Source: Fibrobacter succinogenes
GTDB taxonomy: Bacteria; Fibrobacterota; Fibrobacteria; Fibrobacterales; Fibrobacteraceae
NCBI GenBank assembly: GCA_902800345.1
Contig: CADCDO010000016.1
Coordinates: 1-48,795 of the forward strand
Reading direction: 5' to 3'
DNA: 48,795 nt
This document shows, one piece after another, positions 25,239-32,810 of this stretch; the stretch's first letter is position 1; the number at the start of each line of letters is the position of its first letter. Below the pieces are notes generated by a model. It worked only from the letters and a program-made list of their open reading frames with translations, was not told where the DNA came from and ran no database searches. Position numbers and translations under genes: made by a program.

Positions 25239-25481
25239 ATGAAAATCACCGAAGTTGTCGATAAGTATAAACCAGATGAACAGGAACTCATCATCGAGGC
25301 TTATGAACGCGAAGGCGGCGATACCGAAGATGTCGACCTCATTTTACTGGACCGCATTTGTGCACGACTCGGACTTGGACTGGACAGCGACATCGACAAT
25401 GACGATATCGCCGAAGAAATAAATTTCGACGAGTATGGAAGCCACTTCGAAGACGTCACCGAAAGCGATGATGAACTGTAG
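25239..25481 (+). CDS. Small acidic hypothetical protein
   Basis: The product is 80 aa, very rich in Asp and Glu, especially the C-terminal half (DSDIDNDDIAEEINFDEYGSHFEDVTESDDEL). It has no signal peptide or membrane segment, so it is probably cytosolic. Its N-terminus is a predicted helix (EVVDKYKPDEQELIIEAYEREGG). No family is recognised. GAAGGAG lies 7 nt before the ATG, a strong site. It is divergent from the TPR gene, and its own TAG stop starts the heptad array that follows. Confidence 0.8.
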   Translation: MKITEVVDKYKPDEQELIIEAYEREGGDTEDVDLILLDRICARLGLGLDSDIDNDDIAEEINFDEYGSHFEDVTESDDEL

Positions 25482-25585
25482 TGGATTAGTTGGTAGAATT
25501 TAGTTGGTAGAGCTTAGCTGGTTGAACTTAGAGAAAAAAGCAATATTCTAAGCTCTAAGCTCTAAGTTCTAAGTTCTAAGTTCTA
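25479..25585. repeat. Two-sided heptad-period array between convergent genes
   Basis: On the plus strand TAG occurs at 25479 (the stop codon of the acidic gene), 25487, 25494, 25501, 25508, 25515 and 25529. On the minus strand six TAGs lie at exact 7-nt steps (plus-strand CTA at 25548, 25555, 25562, 25569, 25576, 25583), ending 3 bp from the stop of the opposite gene. The arms (CTTAGCTGG.. and CTAAGCTCTAAG) are partly complementary, so a hairpin can form. Confidence 0.85.
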
Positions 25586-25587
25586 AA

Positions 25588-26607
25588 TCATTCTTCCAAA
25601 TCCGCGACACAACGGACGTAAAGCCCCTTGTAAACACTAGCATCCGTGCGGTCGATATCCCTCACCAGGCGCCGGAATTCCCAAGAACGCGCGGAATTTT
25701 TCAAGATAGATGTTGACGACCAGTAATGCCCTGTCGCAGCACCATCGCAATAATTATCCCAGTCTTGACAACCGCCACGGCCTAGGCCTTCCCAGTCAAG
25801 CGTCGCACGTTCCTTCTGGTAATCTCTCCATTCGCCATCATCCGGCAAGTGCCAACCCACAGGGCAAACTTTAAGGGCCTCGCTATAAGTGTAATAACGT
25901 CCATACTTTTCGCAATACGTTTTATCTTCCAGATAGCACTGTTTTTCGGACGTGACACTGAAAGCCAAATTTTGTTTCATCCAAGCCTTACCGGCACGGA
26001 CTTCGACCATGTATTGTTTATTATCACGGTTGTCCGTAAGGAGCATGGTCTTTTTGTCCACGCCCTTTTCAGCAAGCAAGTCTCTATCATAAATGCAGCG
26101 CACCTGCACGGCATCGGCATCTTCGATTCGAACAAGTTTTGCAACGCCACGTTTCGTATCGAGCATCATCACTTGCGTACCGACTCCACCCACTGCGGCG
26201 TAATAGGCGGCATAATCTCTTTTATTCACAACATCGTCTTCTTCGAATTTATAATAACCCATCGAAGAACCACTCACAAACGATTTCATGTTCTGCACTT
26301 TGCGCGGACCCATGAATTTATCATGAATTAATTTATCCCAATCAAGAGCATCGGGCAAACGAGTGCCTTCAGGGCACGAAAGTTCCCACCGTTCATTACG
26401 GTAAAAAGAACGCCCTTCATCGTCAGAAAAATTTGCAGTCTTGCGGAAATTAAGATCTTGACTGAACCAGTTCAGCGAACCTGATTTAATCGTCTGATAT
26501 ACATGCCCGTCTCTAAAATCCTTGAGTTCGTCGGCATAGTTATTTGCGACCACAGACACGGTCAAAAGAATGGTAGCGCACAAATGACGCGCAAAATAGC
26601 TAAACAT
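25588..26607 (-). CDS. FISUMP-domain exported protein (Fibrobacter major paralogous domain)
   Basis: The product is about 339 aa. A signal peptide (SYFARHLCATILLTVSVVANNYA) precedes a mature part whose C-terminal half is a FISUMP domain: VEVRAGKAWMKQNLAF, then YCEKYGRYYTYSEALKVCPVGWHLPDDGEW, GHYWSSTSILKNSARSWEFRR and GLYVRCVAD. The N-terminal half repeats parts of it (RWELSCPEGTRLPDALDWDKL), so the protein may hold a degenerate double domain. The family is typical of Fibrobacter envelopes; its role is unknown. GAGG precedes the ATG at 26607. A hairpin lies at the predicted 5' end of its mRNA. Confidence 0.88.
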   Translation of the reverse strand: MFSYFARHLCATILLTVSVVANNYADELKDFRDGHVYQTIKSGSLNWFSQDLNFRKTANFSDDEGRSFYRNERWELSCPEGTRLPDALDWDKLIHDKFMGPRKVQNMKSFVSGSSMGYYKFEEDDVVNKRDYAAYYAAVGGVGTQVMMLDTKRGVAKLVRIEDADAVQVRCIYDRDLLAEKGVDKKTMLLTDNRDNKQYMVEVRAGKAWMKQNLAFSVTSEKQCYLEDKTYCEKYGRYYTYSEALKVCPVGWHLPDDGEWRDYQKERATLDWEGLGRGGCQDWDNYCDGAATGHYWSSTSILKNSARSWEFRRLVRDIDRTDASVYKGLYVRCVADLEE

Positions 26608-26628
26608 CAAAAACCTCGTTAATTATGA

Positions 26629-26660
26629 GGATATCCTTTTGGATACCCACAGGTAATATA
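26629..26660 (-). promoter_or_regulatory. -10 element and 5'-end hairpin upstream of the FISUMP gene
   Basis: The minus strand has TATATT (26655-26660). About 7 nt downstream, where transcription should start, comes GGTATCC-AAAA-GGATATCC (26629-26647). A hairpin at the extreme 5' end of an mRNA often slows decay; that role is inferred. No good -35 is seen. Confidence 0.35.
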
Positions 26661-26695
26661 TATACGGATTTTTGAAAAAAAGTTATAAAAATGTT

Positions 26696-27526
26696 TTAAA
26701 AATATAGAACAGCGCCGATATTGCCCGGATTTGCCGAAAACGAAATTTTCTTTTTACAAACCTCATGCATTTTGAGGACTCCAAAACTCACTCCTGTACC
26801 TACAAGAGCGCCAACAACCACGTCTGTAATATAATGTTTACCGGCCACGACACGCAACGCGGCAACAATGGCAGCCAACGAAAGTGATGTAGCCCACACT
26901 AAATTCTTGTACTTGGAATTCGGGTAAACATCAGAGAACCACTTGCCTGTAAAAATGGCAACCGTAAACGCCGACGAAGAATGCCCCGAATAAAACGAGC
27001 CGTAAGCTTCCCCACGAGCGGACTTCGCCTTTTCACGGCCTTCCCCACTTTTCGCATACATGAACGGACGTGGCCAAAGTTGCGTGGAGCGTACAATCTG
27101 GTTCAACGCACTCTGCAATGCAAACGCCTCCACAAACATGAGCGAAAACGCACCGAAATCATGAGCATCAACATCACCTCTGTAGAGCGAATAACCCGCC
27201 AACGCAAGCGGAGCAACCGCCAACGCCCCGGAATAATGGCTCACCGTCGTAGCCCATCCGCTGTAGCGCCCTGCCAACGGGCGATCCCACGGCAAAAGTT
27301 CAGACTTCGGTTTCAAATCGTCTACGGAACCTTTTTCCATGCCGTAATACCGCAAAACGCCCAACGTCGCCATCAACGAAACACCAAGCACAAGCGGGAC
27401 ATCGAGACGAACCGAGACTTCGTAATGGCGAGAATCATCTGCGCCAGGCGCACCCATGGCAAGCGTTGCCGCCAACAACACCGCAAAACACACCCGAAAC
27501 AAGCTTTTAAAGTGCCACTTATCCAT
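26696..27526 (-). CDS. PAP2 superfamily phosphatase, membrane-associated
   Basis: The product is 276 aa. It has the three PAP2 phosphatase motifs, in slightly variant form: RPFMYAKSG (motif 1), YSGHSSSAFTVA (motif 2) and RVVAGKHYITDVVVGALVGTG (motif 3, with catalytic His and Asp), among hydrophobic segments. An N-terminal signal or TM (FRVCFAVLLAATLAMGAPG) puts the active site outside the cytoplasm. Likely substrates are lipid phosphates such as undecaprenyl pyrophosphate or phosphatidate; the sequence does not tell which. TGGAG precedes the ATG. It is divergent from the ArsR-methyltransferase gene. Confidence 0.88.
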   Translation of the reverse strand: MDKWHFKSLFRVCFAVLLAATLAMGAPGADDSRHYEVSVRLDVPLVLGVSLMATLGVLRYYGMEKGSVDDLKPKSELLPWDRPLAGRYSGWATTVSHYSGALAVAPLALAGYSLYRGDVDAHDFGAFSLMFVEAFALQSALNQIVRSTQLWPRPFMYAKSGEGREKAKSARGEAYGSFYSGHSSSAFTVAIFTGKWFSDVYPNSKYKNLVWATSLSLAAIVAALRVVAGKHYITDVVVGALVGTGVSFGVLKMHEVCKKKISFSANPGNIGAVLYF

Positions 27527-27635
27527 CAGAACTCCATTAAAAATTTATATTCGCAATGATAAACATACAAAAGTATTGGCGGACAACGTGACAAATTCGA
27601 ATTTAAACCAGAACCGAGAACCCATAATCCCGAAC

Positions 27636-28541
27636 ATGGAACTCTTCGGAGCCATTTCCGACGAAATGCGCCTCAAGATACTGCTCCTACTGGACCAGTC
27701 CGAATTCACTGTCAACGAAATCAAGGACATTCTGGACATTCACCAAAGTAACGCAAGCCGCCACTTGGCAAAGCTTTCGCAATGCGGGCTCGTCAAAGAC
27801 AGGCGCGACGGCATCAAGGCGTATTACCGCCTGAGTGAAGAACTCTACATGAGTAGCCGCTTGCTGCAGATTATTCGCGAGGCATACGACGAACTGCAAG
27901 ACAAAGACATTCTAAAATGCCGTGCCGCACAAGCGCTCGAAGAACGCACCGACAAGACGAAAGGGCAAATTCACAAGTTGGACCAAGCCGGCGGTAGTCT
28001 CAAAGCGCAAATCAGTCTGTTCAGCAAACTCATGGTGCCGTTCGAAAACGCCGTCGATATCGGATGCGGCGAAGGCGGTGACCTCTCGCTCATGCTCGCG
28101 AGCCGCTGCAAAAACGTGACCGCGCTCGACTACGATCCGAAAATCATCAGCGGGCTCCGTCAAATTTTACAACAAAAAAACATCAACAACGTAACACCGA
28201 AAGTTGCCGACATGACGCAGACCGGCCTTCCCTCCGACTACGCGGATCTTGTCTTGATGAGCCAGGTGCTGCACCACGCAACCGACCCTCGCCTCGCCCT
28301 CAAGGAAGCGACTCGCATCTTGAAACCGGGTGGAAGGCTCGCGCTTTTGGACCTCGCCCAGCACAAGGAAGAATCGTTCCGCACGACTCACGGTCACATT
28401 TGGCTCGGTTTTGAACGCAGCCAGCTCGAATTCTTTGTAAAGGAACTCAACTGCAAGGTGCTCGAAAGCGAAATCATCCCGAGCGAAAACGAAGTCGATA
28501 AAAAGCTCCCCGTCATCTGCATGATCATTACTAAAGAGTAG
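27636..28541 (+). CDS. ArsR-family regulator fused to a SAM-dependent methyltransferase
   Basis: The product is about 301 aa. An ArsR-type winged helix (MELFGAISDEMRLKILLLLDQSEFTVNEIKDILDIHQSNASRHLAKLSQCGLVKDRRDGIKAYY) is followed by a class I methyltransferase (AVDIGCGEGGDLSLML, TALDYDPKII, LVLMSQVLHHATDPRLALKEATRILKPGGRLALLD). No metal-binding cysteines are seen in the ArsR part. Such fusions are known, but their substrates mostly are not. The start is the ATG at 27636. A GTG at 27588 would add 16 residues, and neither has a good Shine-Dalgarno sequence. The stop codon TAG begins a heptad array. Confidence 0.88.
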   Translation: MELFGAISDEMRLKILLLLDQSEFTVNEIKDILDIHQSNASRHLAKLSQCGLVKDRRDGIKAYYRLSEELYMSSRLLQIIREAYDELQDKDILKCRAAQALEERTDKTKGQIHKLDQAGGSLKAQISLFSKLMVPFENAVDIGCGEGGDLSLMLASRCKNVTALDYDPKIISGLRQILQQKNINNVTPKVADMTQTGLPSDYADLVLMSQVLHHATDPRLALKEATRILKPGGRLALLDLAQHKEESFRTTHGHIWLGFERSQLEFFVKELNCKVLESEIIPSENEVDKKLPVICMIITKE

Positions 28542-28579
28542 GCAGTAGGCGGTAGGAAGTAGACTGTAAACTGTAAGAC
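28538..28579 (+). repeat. Heptad-period stop-triplet array starting on the stop codon
   Basis: Stop triplets lie at 28539 (the gene's own TAG), 28546, 28553 and 28560 (TAG), and 28567 and 28574 (TAA), every one 7 nt apart. Units are GTAGGCA, GTAGGCG, GTAGGAA and so on. Confidence 0.85.
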
Positions 28580-28588
28580 GAGAGAGAT

Positions 28589-28629
28589 GTCATCCTGAGC
28601 GAGCACAGCGAGTCGAAGGATCCAGTAAA
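28589..28629 (+). repeat. Copy of the GTCATCCTG...GGATCCAGT repeat
   Basis: This is the longest copy in the window, beginning GTCATCCTGAGCGAGC and ending GAAGGATCCAGTAAA, directly after a heptad array. Confidence 0.8.
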
Positions 28630-28646
28630 AGTTAAAAATAGACAGC

Positions 28647-28684
28647 GTCATCCTGGAGGCCAAAGGCCGATAGGATCCATTAAA
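28647..28684 (+). repeat. Copy of the GTCATCCTG...GGATCC repeat with palindromic centre
   Basis: It begins GTCATCCTGGAGGCC and ends GATAGGATCCATTAAA. The centre GGCC-AAA-GGCC is itself a hairpin. It lies 17 bp after the previous copy. Confidence 0.75.
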
Positions 28685-28742
28685 AAAAATTCATTTCTCA
28701 CTTAAATTTTATATATTACAAATAAAATCGAGAGAGTGATTT

Positions 28743-29672
28743 ATGGATAAAAAAATTTTGTTCATTGCAGCGCTTTGTACTGTTTCAACAACTTTGGCCC
28801 TTGATACTTGGTACGGCGATACCGAGTCTATAAAAACGGGGCTTGATAACGGACTGGAAACATCAGGTTATTGGTACACCTACAATGACAACAAGGAAGG
28901 TGGCCAATCTAAAATCATATTGCCGACACAAACACAAGCCTATGAAGGAACAGATTATATTCCTTCGGATGCAATCCTTAATTGCGGCGGCGTTTGCGGA
29001 GACGCAGTCCTTACAAAAGGTTCATTAACATACCACCCCTTTGTTGGAGTTGCATTCAATGTTGTCGGAGAATCTTCGGCAACAGACCCGACGCCAGCCG
29101 TAGGCGATGCTTCCAGTTGGGGAGGCATTTGCATCACCTACAAGTCTGACGCGGCACCAAGTCTTGAACTCGGATTCAGCGAAGATGTCGATAAAGCCAT
29201 CGGCGGTGCAAATCCTTCGGCTGCACTCCCCAAAAGCACAGTGTCAACCAAAAAAATTCTTGCATGGTCAGACTTTAAACAGCCATCCTGGTATAAAGGA
29301 GAAACAAAGATTTCCGGAATCGAAGCAGCAAAGCAACTCGCTTCGGTCCGATTCAAAATTCAAGCACAAGAAGGCACCTACAATTTCCGCATTGAAAGAA
29401 TCGACGCGTACAACAATTGCACGACAGACGATATCAAGACAATTCGGGAATCACCTGCAACAAAAGTTCTTCTTTCCGGTCGCACGCTCGAATTCGCAGG
29501 AGTTTCCACCGCAACGGCAGAAGTCTTCAACCTCCAAGGTCAAGTCGTCGTCAAGGGTTCCATCGACAACACGACCTCGGTACTCAACCTCGCCACACTT
29601 GATGCAGGAATTTACATGATCCATGTTGCAGGCAAAGCCGTCAATTTCACACAAAAAATCATACTGAAGTAG
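28743..29672 (+). CDS. Secreted protein with C-terminal sorting domain, possibly carbohydrate-binding
   Basis: The product is 309 aa. A signal peptide (ILFIAALCTVSTTLA-L) precedes a beta-rich domain (WYTYNDNKEGGQSKI, SSWGGICITYKSDAAPSLELGF, LASVRFKIQAQEGTYNFRIERIDAY) that resembles galactose-binding-like/CBM folds of Fibrobacter secreted proteins. This is only a resemblance. The C-terminus is a type IX-like sorting tail (SGRTLEFAGVSTATAEVFNLQGQVV to DAGIYMIHVAGKAVNFTQKIILK). Two cysteines (LNCGGVCGD) may bond. GAGAGAG precedes the ATG. The TAG stop starts a heptad array. Confidence 0.82.
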   Translation: MDKKILFIAALCTVSTTLALDTWYGDTESIKTGLDNGLETSGYWYTYNDNKEGGQSKIILPTQTQAYEGTDYIPSDAILNCGGVCGDAVLTKGSLTYHPFVGVAFNVVGESSATDPTPAVGDASSWGGICITYKSDAAPSLELGFSEDVDKAIGGANPSAALPKSTVSTKKILAWSDFKQPSWYKGETKISGIEAAKQLASVRFKIQAQEGTYNFRIERIDAYNNCTTDDIKTIRESPATKVLLSGRTLEFAGVSTATAEVFNLQGQVVVKGSIDNTTSVLNLATLDAGIYMIHVAGKAVNFTQKIILK

Positions 29673-29850
29673 GTTGATATTAGTTGGTAGAACTTAGTGA
29701 CGTCATCCTGAACGTAGTGAAGGATCCAGTGAAGTTTTAGTCGGTAGAGCTTAGATAGGTTTTAGGTTGTAGGCTATAGGGATTAGGTTAGCCAAGCGCC
29801 TACGGCGCGATTATAAAAAACTATTACCTAACACCCTTCTCTAAGTTCTT
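29670..29850. repeat. Heptad-period array interrupted by a GTCATCCTG repeat, with core hairpin
   Basis: TAG lies at 29670 (stop codon), 29681, 29688 and 29695. After the embedded repeat it continues at 29738, 29745, 29752, then 29756, 29763, 29770, 29777 and 29784. The core hairpin GCGCCTACGGCGC (29796-29808) with GATTATAAAAA follows, then a partly complementary right arm (CTATTACCTAACAC..CTCTAAG). It fills most of the 246-bp gap. Confidence 0.8.
29702..29733 (+). repeat. Copy of the GTCATCCTG...GGATCCAGT repeat
   Basis: It reads GTCATCCTGAACGTAGTG then AAGGATCCAGTG. It is inserted in the heptad array, which resumes after it. Confidence 0.8.
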
Positions 29851-29863
29851 TTTCAAAAATCAC

Positions 29864-29892
29864 TTGACCGTTGCACGAAAAACAAATATCTT
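29864..29892 (+). promoter_or_regulatory. Predicted sigma70-type promoter for the 36-aa peptide
   Basis: A -35 of TTGACC (29864-29869) and a -10 of TATCTT (29887-29892) are 17 bp apart, about 26 bp before the start codon of the small ORF. Confidence 0.5.
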
Positions 29893-29918
29893 TATCAAAA
29901 AAGACAAGGAGAATCCTA

Positions 29919-30029
29919 ATGGGCAAGTTCATCAAATATACAGTTTTCATTGCCATCTGCATCATCTCGGCATTTGGTATTTACAGCCTCGTCAAGACGG
30001 CCAAGACCGACGAAAATACGCTCGAATAA
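29919..30029 (+). CDS. Small single-TM membrane peptide (36 aa)
   Basis: This short ORF encodes MGKFIKYTVF, a hydrophobic helix (IAICIISAFGIYSLV) and a polar tail KTAKTDENTLE. The features point to a real gene: AAGGAG 8 nt before the ATG, a promoter with 17-bp spacing upstream, and a positive-inside N-terminus with one clean membrane span. No family is recognised. The gene may belong with the YfhO-like gene 87 bp downstream, or act alone. Confidence 0.65.
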   Translation: MGKFIKYTVFIAICIISAFGIYSLVKTAKTDENTLE

Positions 30030-30116
30030 TTTTCATTCGAAAACTTATTCGTTCAACGGCGAACAATTTAACAAACCGTAGTGGGTTTCCTCTGCGGTAT
30101 TTTTATATTTCCTTAT

Positions 30117-32726
30117 ATGAATTTCCTCAACAAGAAACCTGCATTTTTTGTGGCCATGGCCGCATTTTTCTTTGCGATTTTGCTGATTGTTTTCCGCAAT
30201 TTCGCGTTCGATTCCAGTCAACTCATGCTCAACAGCGACCAGCTGAACGGCATCGGAAGTCGCATTCTGCGTACATTCAATGTATTCCTCACGGAATGGG
30301 ACGATAGCCGCCTCGGCGGCATCCCGACGATTGACGCTCTCTTCGCAGACGCTTATCATCCGCTCGTGTGGACGCAGTTCCTGATGGATCCGGCACGTGC
30401 CGTCGGTTTCAAGTTCATCTTGACCGTGTGGGTCGCGTTCATGAGCGCGATGCTCCTCGCTTGGAACCTGACCGGCAATAAATGGTGGGGCTCGCTTCTC
30501 GGTTTCCTCTATGCGTTCTCGCCGGAATACTTCACCTACATTTACGGCGGTCATGACGGAAAGATGATGGTGTTTGCCATCGCTCCCTTGGCGCTCCTCG
30601 CCGTCCGCAAGATTGTCCGCGACGGAAGCCTCCCCTACCTCATCGTCTTTGCGCTCAGCATCACATGGATGATTCTCGGGAGCCACTTGCAACTTACCTA
30701 CTTGTTCTTATGGGGCGCAGGGCTCTACACGCTTTACGAAGCGGCATTCCATTGCGATACGCTTGCCATCCGCGGTAAACGCATCGGGCTTGCCGCAGCG
30801 GCGCTCGCCTTTGGTCTTGCGCTTAGCTGTTTCCAAATTATCCCGCCGTACCTTTACACCACGACGCAGTCCGTCCGCGGTGAAGGCGACCACACCAATT
30901 ACGGTCACGCCGTAAGCTGGTCGTTCCACCAAGAAGAAATGGCCCAGATGCTCATCCCGGGATTCATCGGCGTCGATGTCTATGAACAGGACGAAAATTC
31001 AAATTCGTTCAAGGGCAGTTCCTTCGTCGATGTGACGATGGACGAATACCGCAAGATGGCTGAAGCCGGCAGCCAGGGCAGCCCGTTCTACTGGGGACAC
31101 AACAGTTTCAAGCTCGACCACAACAACGCAGGTGCGCTCCTCACCTTCCTCGGGTTCCTCTGCCTGTTTCTCCCCGGCAAGCGCCGTTGGGCATGTTTCT
31201 GGGGACTCGGTGCAGTTGTCGCTTTGAGCTACGGCATGGGCGACCATTCCCCGCTATTCAAGCTTTGGTACAACATCTTGCCGGGCGTCAAGAATTTCCG
31301 TGCTCCGGGCATGGCGCTTTTCTGGCTCCCGCTGTTGCTCGTGATGATGGCTGGCCCCGTACTCAAGGCTCTCTCGGAAGAAAGTGAAAACGCAGCCAAG
31401 AACCGTCGCGCCCTCTTGCACGGCACCGCGATGTTCGTCATCTTGCTTTTGCTCGTCGTCATCGCCCGTTTCAACTGGACGCTCTTTATCAGCCCGTTCG
31501 GCTTTATCGTTTGCCTCGCTTACGCAGCGGCATGCCTCGGCGTGATGAGTCTCGACGATCAAAACAAGGCTATTAACGTCAACAACTTTATCGATGCGTT
31601 CAAGTCCAAGCTTCCCGGCACATCGAGAGGCGTCCAAGCCGCCGTCGTCATCGGATTTGCGGTCATCGGCATGTTCCTCATGAGCGGCCAAAAACTCTTG
31701 AACGACCCTATCACCGCGCCGTACTTCAAGCCACTGAACGAAGTCGTGATGAGCATGACCGCCTCCAAGATTATCCCGAGCTTTATCCTGATTCTCGTAG
31801 TCATTGCAGCCACCCTCGCCGTGTTCAAGTGGAAAGGGAGTACGCCCGCCAAGGTCGGCATCCTCGCGCTTATCGCCGGCATTGAACTCATGACCATCAA
31901 CGGGGCGTTTATCCAAAACGTTGCCGCGAGCGAATACTTGCAGCCGAAAAACGGAGTTGTCGCCGCAATCAAGGCCCCTTACAAAGCAGACTCCATCAAC
32001 ACGCCGCGCGTACTTTCGCTTTCACGCAGCAAAGCCCTCAGCGGGAACATTTTCCCCCAATACCACTTGCGTAACGCCGACGGCTTCCACGACAACGAAC
32101 TCGCCAGTTACCGTGAATTCCGTGGTGGACAAGGTAATTCCAACTACATGCTGAACATCAACAGCCCGGAAGCAGCCCACCCGTTCCTCGACTTGATGAA
32201 CATCGGCGCCATCATATTCGACTCGCAACGCGGCACCACCTACATGCCGATTCCGACCGCCATGGGCGAAGCGTATATCTACGGCGAATCCACCACGATG
32301 GAAGATTCCAAGGCTATTGACGCGCTCAAGAACGGATTTGCCTACCGCGAAAAAGTCATCCTCTCCGAAGAACCACAAAACAAGGGCGAAGGCGGAGTCG
32401 CACAAGGCAAGGCTAAACTTGTCGCAAGCCCCAAGATGGACACGCAAGTGTTCCAGGTCGAAAGCGACCGCGCAGGCTTCATGGTTGTCGCAGGCAACTA
32501 CCACCCCTACTGGAAAGCAACCGTCAACGGCAAGGAAGCCAAAGTCTATAAGGCTTTCGGCGACCTCCGCGCTGTCGAAATTCCGAAGGGCAAATCCGAA
32601 GTCCGCATGGAATACCGCTCTAAACCGTTCCACGCCTGCATCAAGGTGAGCATCTTCGCTGCGATTCTCCTTATCGCATTTGGCGCATTCCTCTTCGTGA
32701 GAGCAAAGAAAGTTCAAGGGAAATAA
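30117..32726 (+). CDS. YfhO-like multi-pass membrane protein
   Basis: The product is about 869 aa with some 12-14 TM segments and a soluble C-terminal part ending in a last TM and RAKKVQGK. It resembles YfhO and GT-C type glycosyltransferases: the first loop has LNSDQLNGIGSRILRTF and EWDDSRLGGIPTIDALFADAYHPLVW, followed by FSPEYFTYIYGGHDGKM and LGSHLQLTYLFLWG. The C-terminal domain (SDRAGFMVVAGNYHPYWKATVNGK, VEIPKGKSEVRMEYRS) fits the family. It probably moves sugars from lipid carriers at the cell surface. The start is the ATG at 30117; a GTG at 30081 is possible. TATATT ends 7 nt before the ATG and there is no Shine-Dalgarno sequence. Confidence 0.85.
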   Translation: MNFLNKKPAFFVAMAAFFFAILLIVFRNFAFDSSQLMLNSDQLNGIGSRILRTFNVFLTEWDDSRLGGIPTIDALFADAYHPLVWTQFLMDPARAVGFKFILTVWVAFMSAMLLAWNLTGNKWWGSLLGFLYAFSPEYFTYIYGGHDGKMMVFAIAPLALLAVRKIVRDGSLPYLIVFALSITWMILGSHLQLTYLFLWGAGLYTLYEAAFHCDTLAIRGKRIGLAAAALAFGLALSCFQIIPPYLYTTTQSVRGEGDHTNYGHAVSWSFHQEEMAQMLIPGFIGVDVYEQDENSNSFKGSSFVDVTMDEYRKMAEAGSQGSPFYWGHNSFKLDHNNAGALLTFLGFLCLFLPGKRRWACFWGLGAVVALSYGMGDHSPLFKLWYNILPGVKNFRAPGMALFWLPLLLVMMAGPVLKALSEESENAAKNRRALLHGTAMFVILLLLVVIARFNWTLFISPFGFIVCLAYAAACLGVMSLDDQNKAINVNNFIDAFKSKLPGTSRGVQAAVVIGFAVIGMFLMSGQKLLNDPITAPYFKPLNEVVMSMTASKIIPSFILILVVIAATLAVFKWKGSTPAKVGILALIAGIELMTINGAFIQNVAASEYLQPKNGVVAAIKAPYKADSINTPRVLSLSRSKALSGNIFPQYHLRNADGFHDNELASYREFRGGQGNSNYMLNINSPEAAHPFLDLMNIGAIIFDSQRGTTYMPIPTAMGEAYIYGESTTMEDSKAIDALKNGFAYREKVILSEEPQNKGEGGVAQGKAKLVASPKMDTQVFQVESDRAGFMVVAGNYHPYWKATVNGKEAKVYKAFGDLRAVEIPKGKSEVRMEYRSKPFHACIKVSIFAAILLIAFGAFLFVRAKKVQGK

Positions 32727-32757
32727 AGCCTCACATTTCTGCAAACCATACAAGCAC

Positions 32758-32790
32758 AGGCCACCATAAAAGGGTGGCTTGTTCTTTATT
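32758..32790 (+). terminator. Rho-independent terminator
   Basis: GCCACC pairs with GGTGGC around an 7-nt A-rich loop, followed by a T-rich tract. It separates the YfhO-like and MATE genes. Confidence 0.75.
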
Positions 32791-32810
32791 TTTCTATTTT
32801 TGGCACACTT

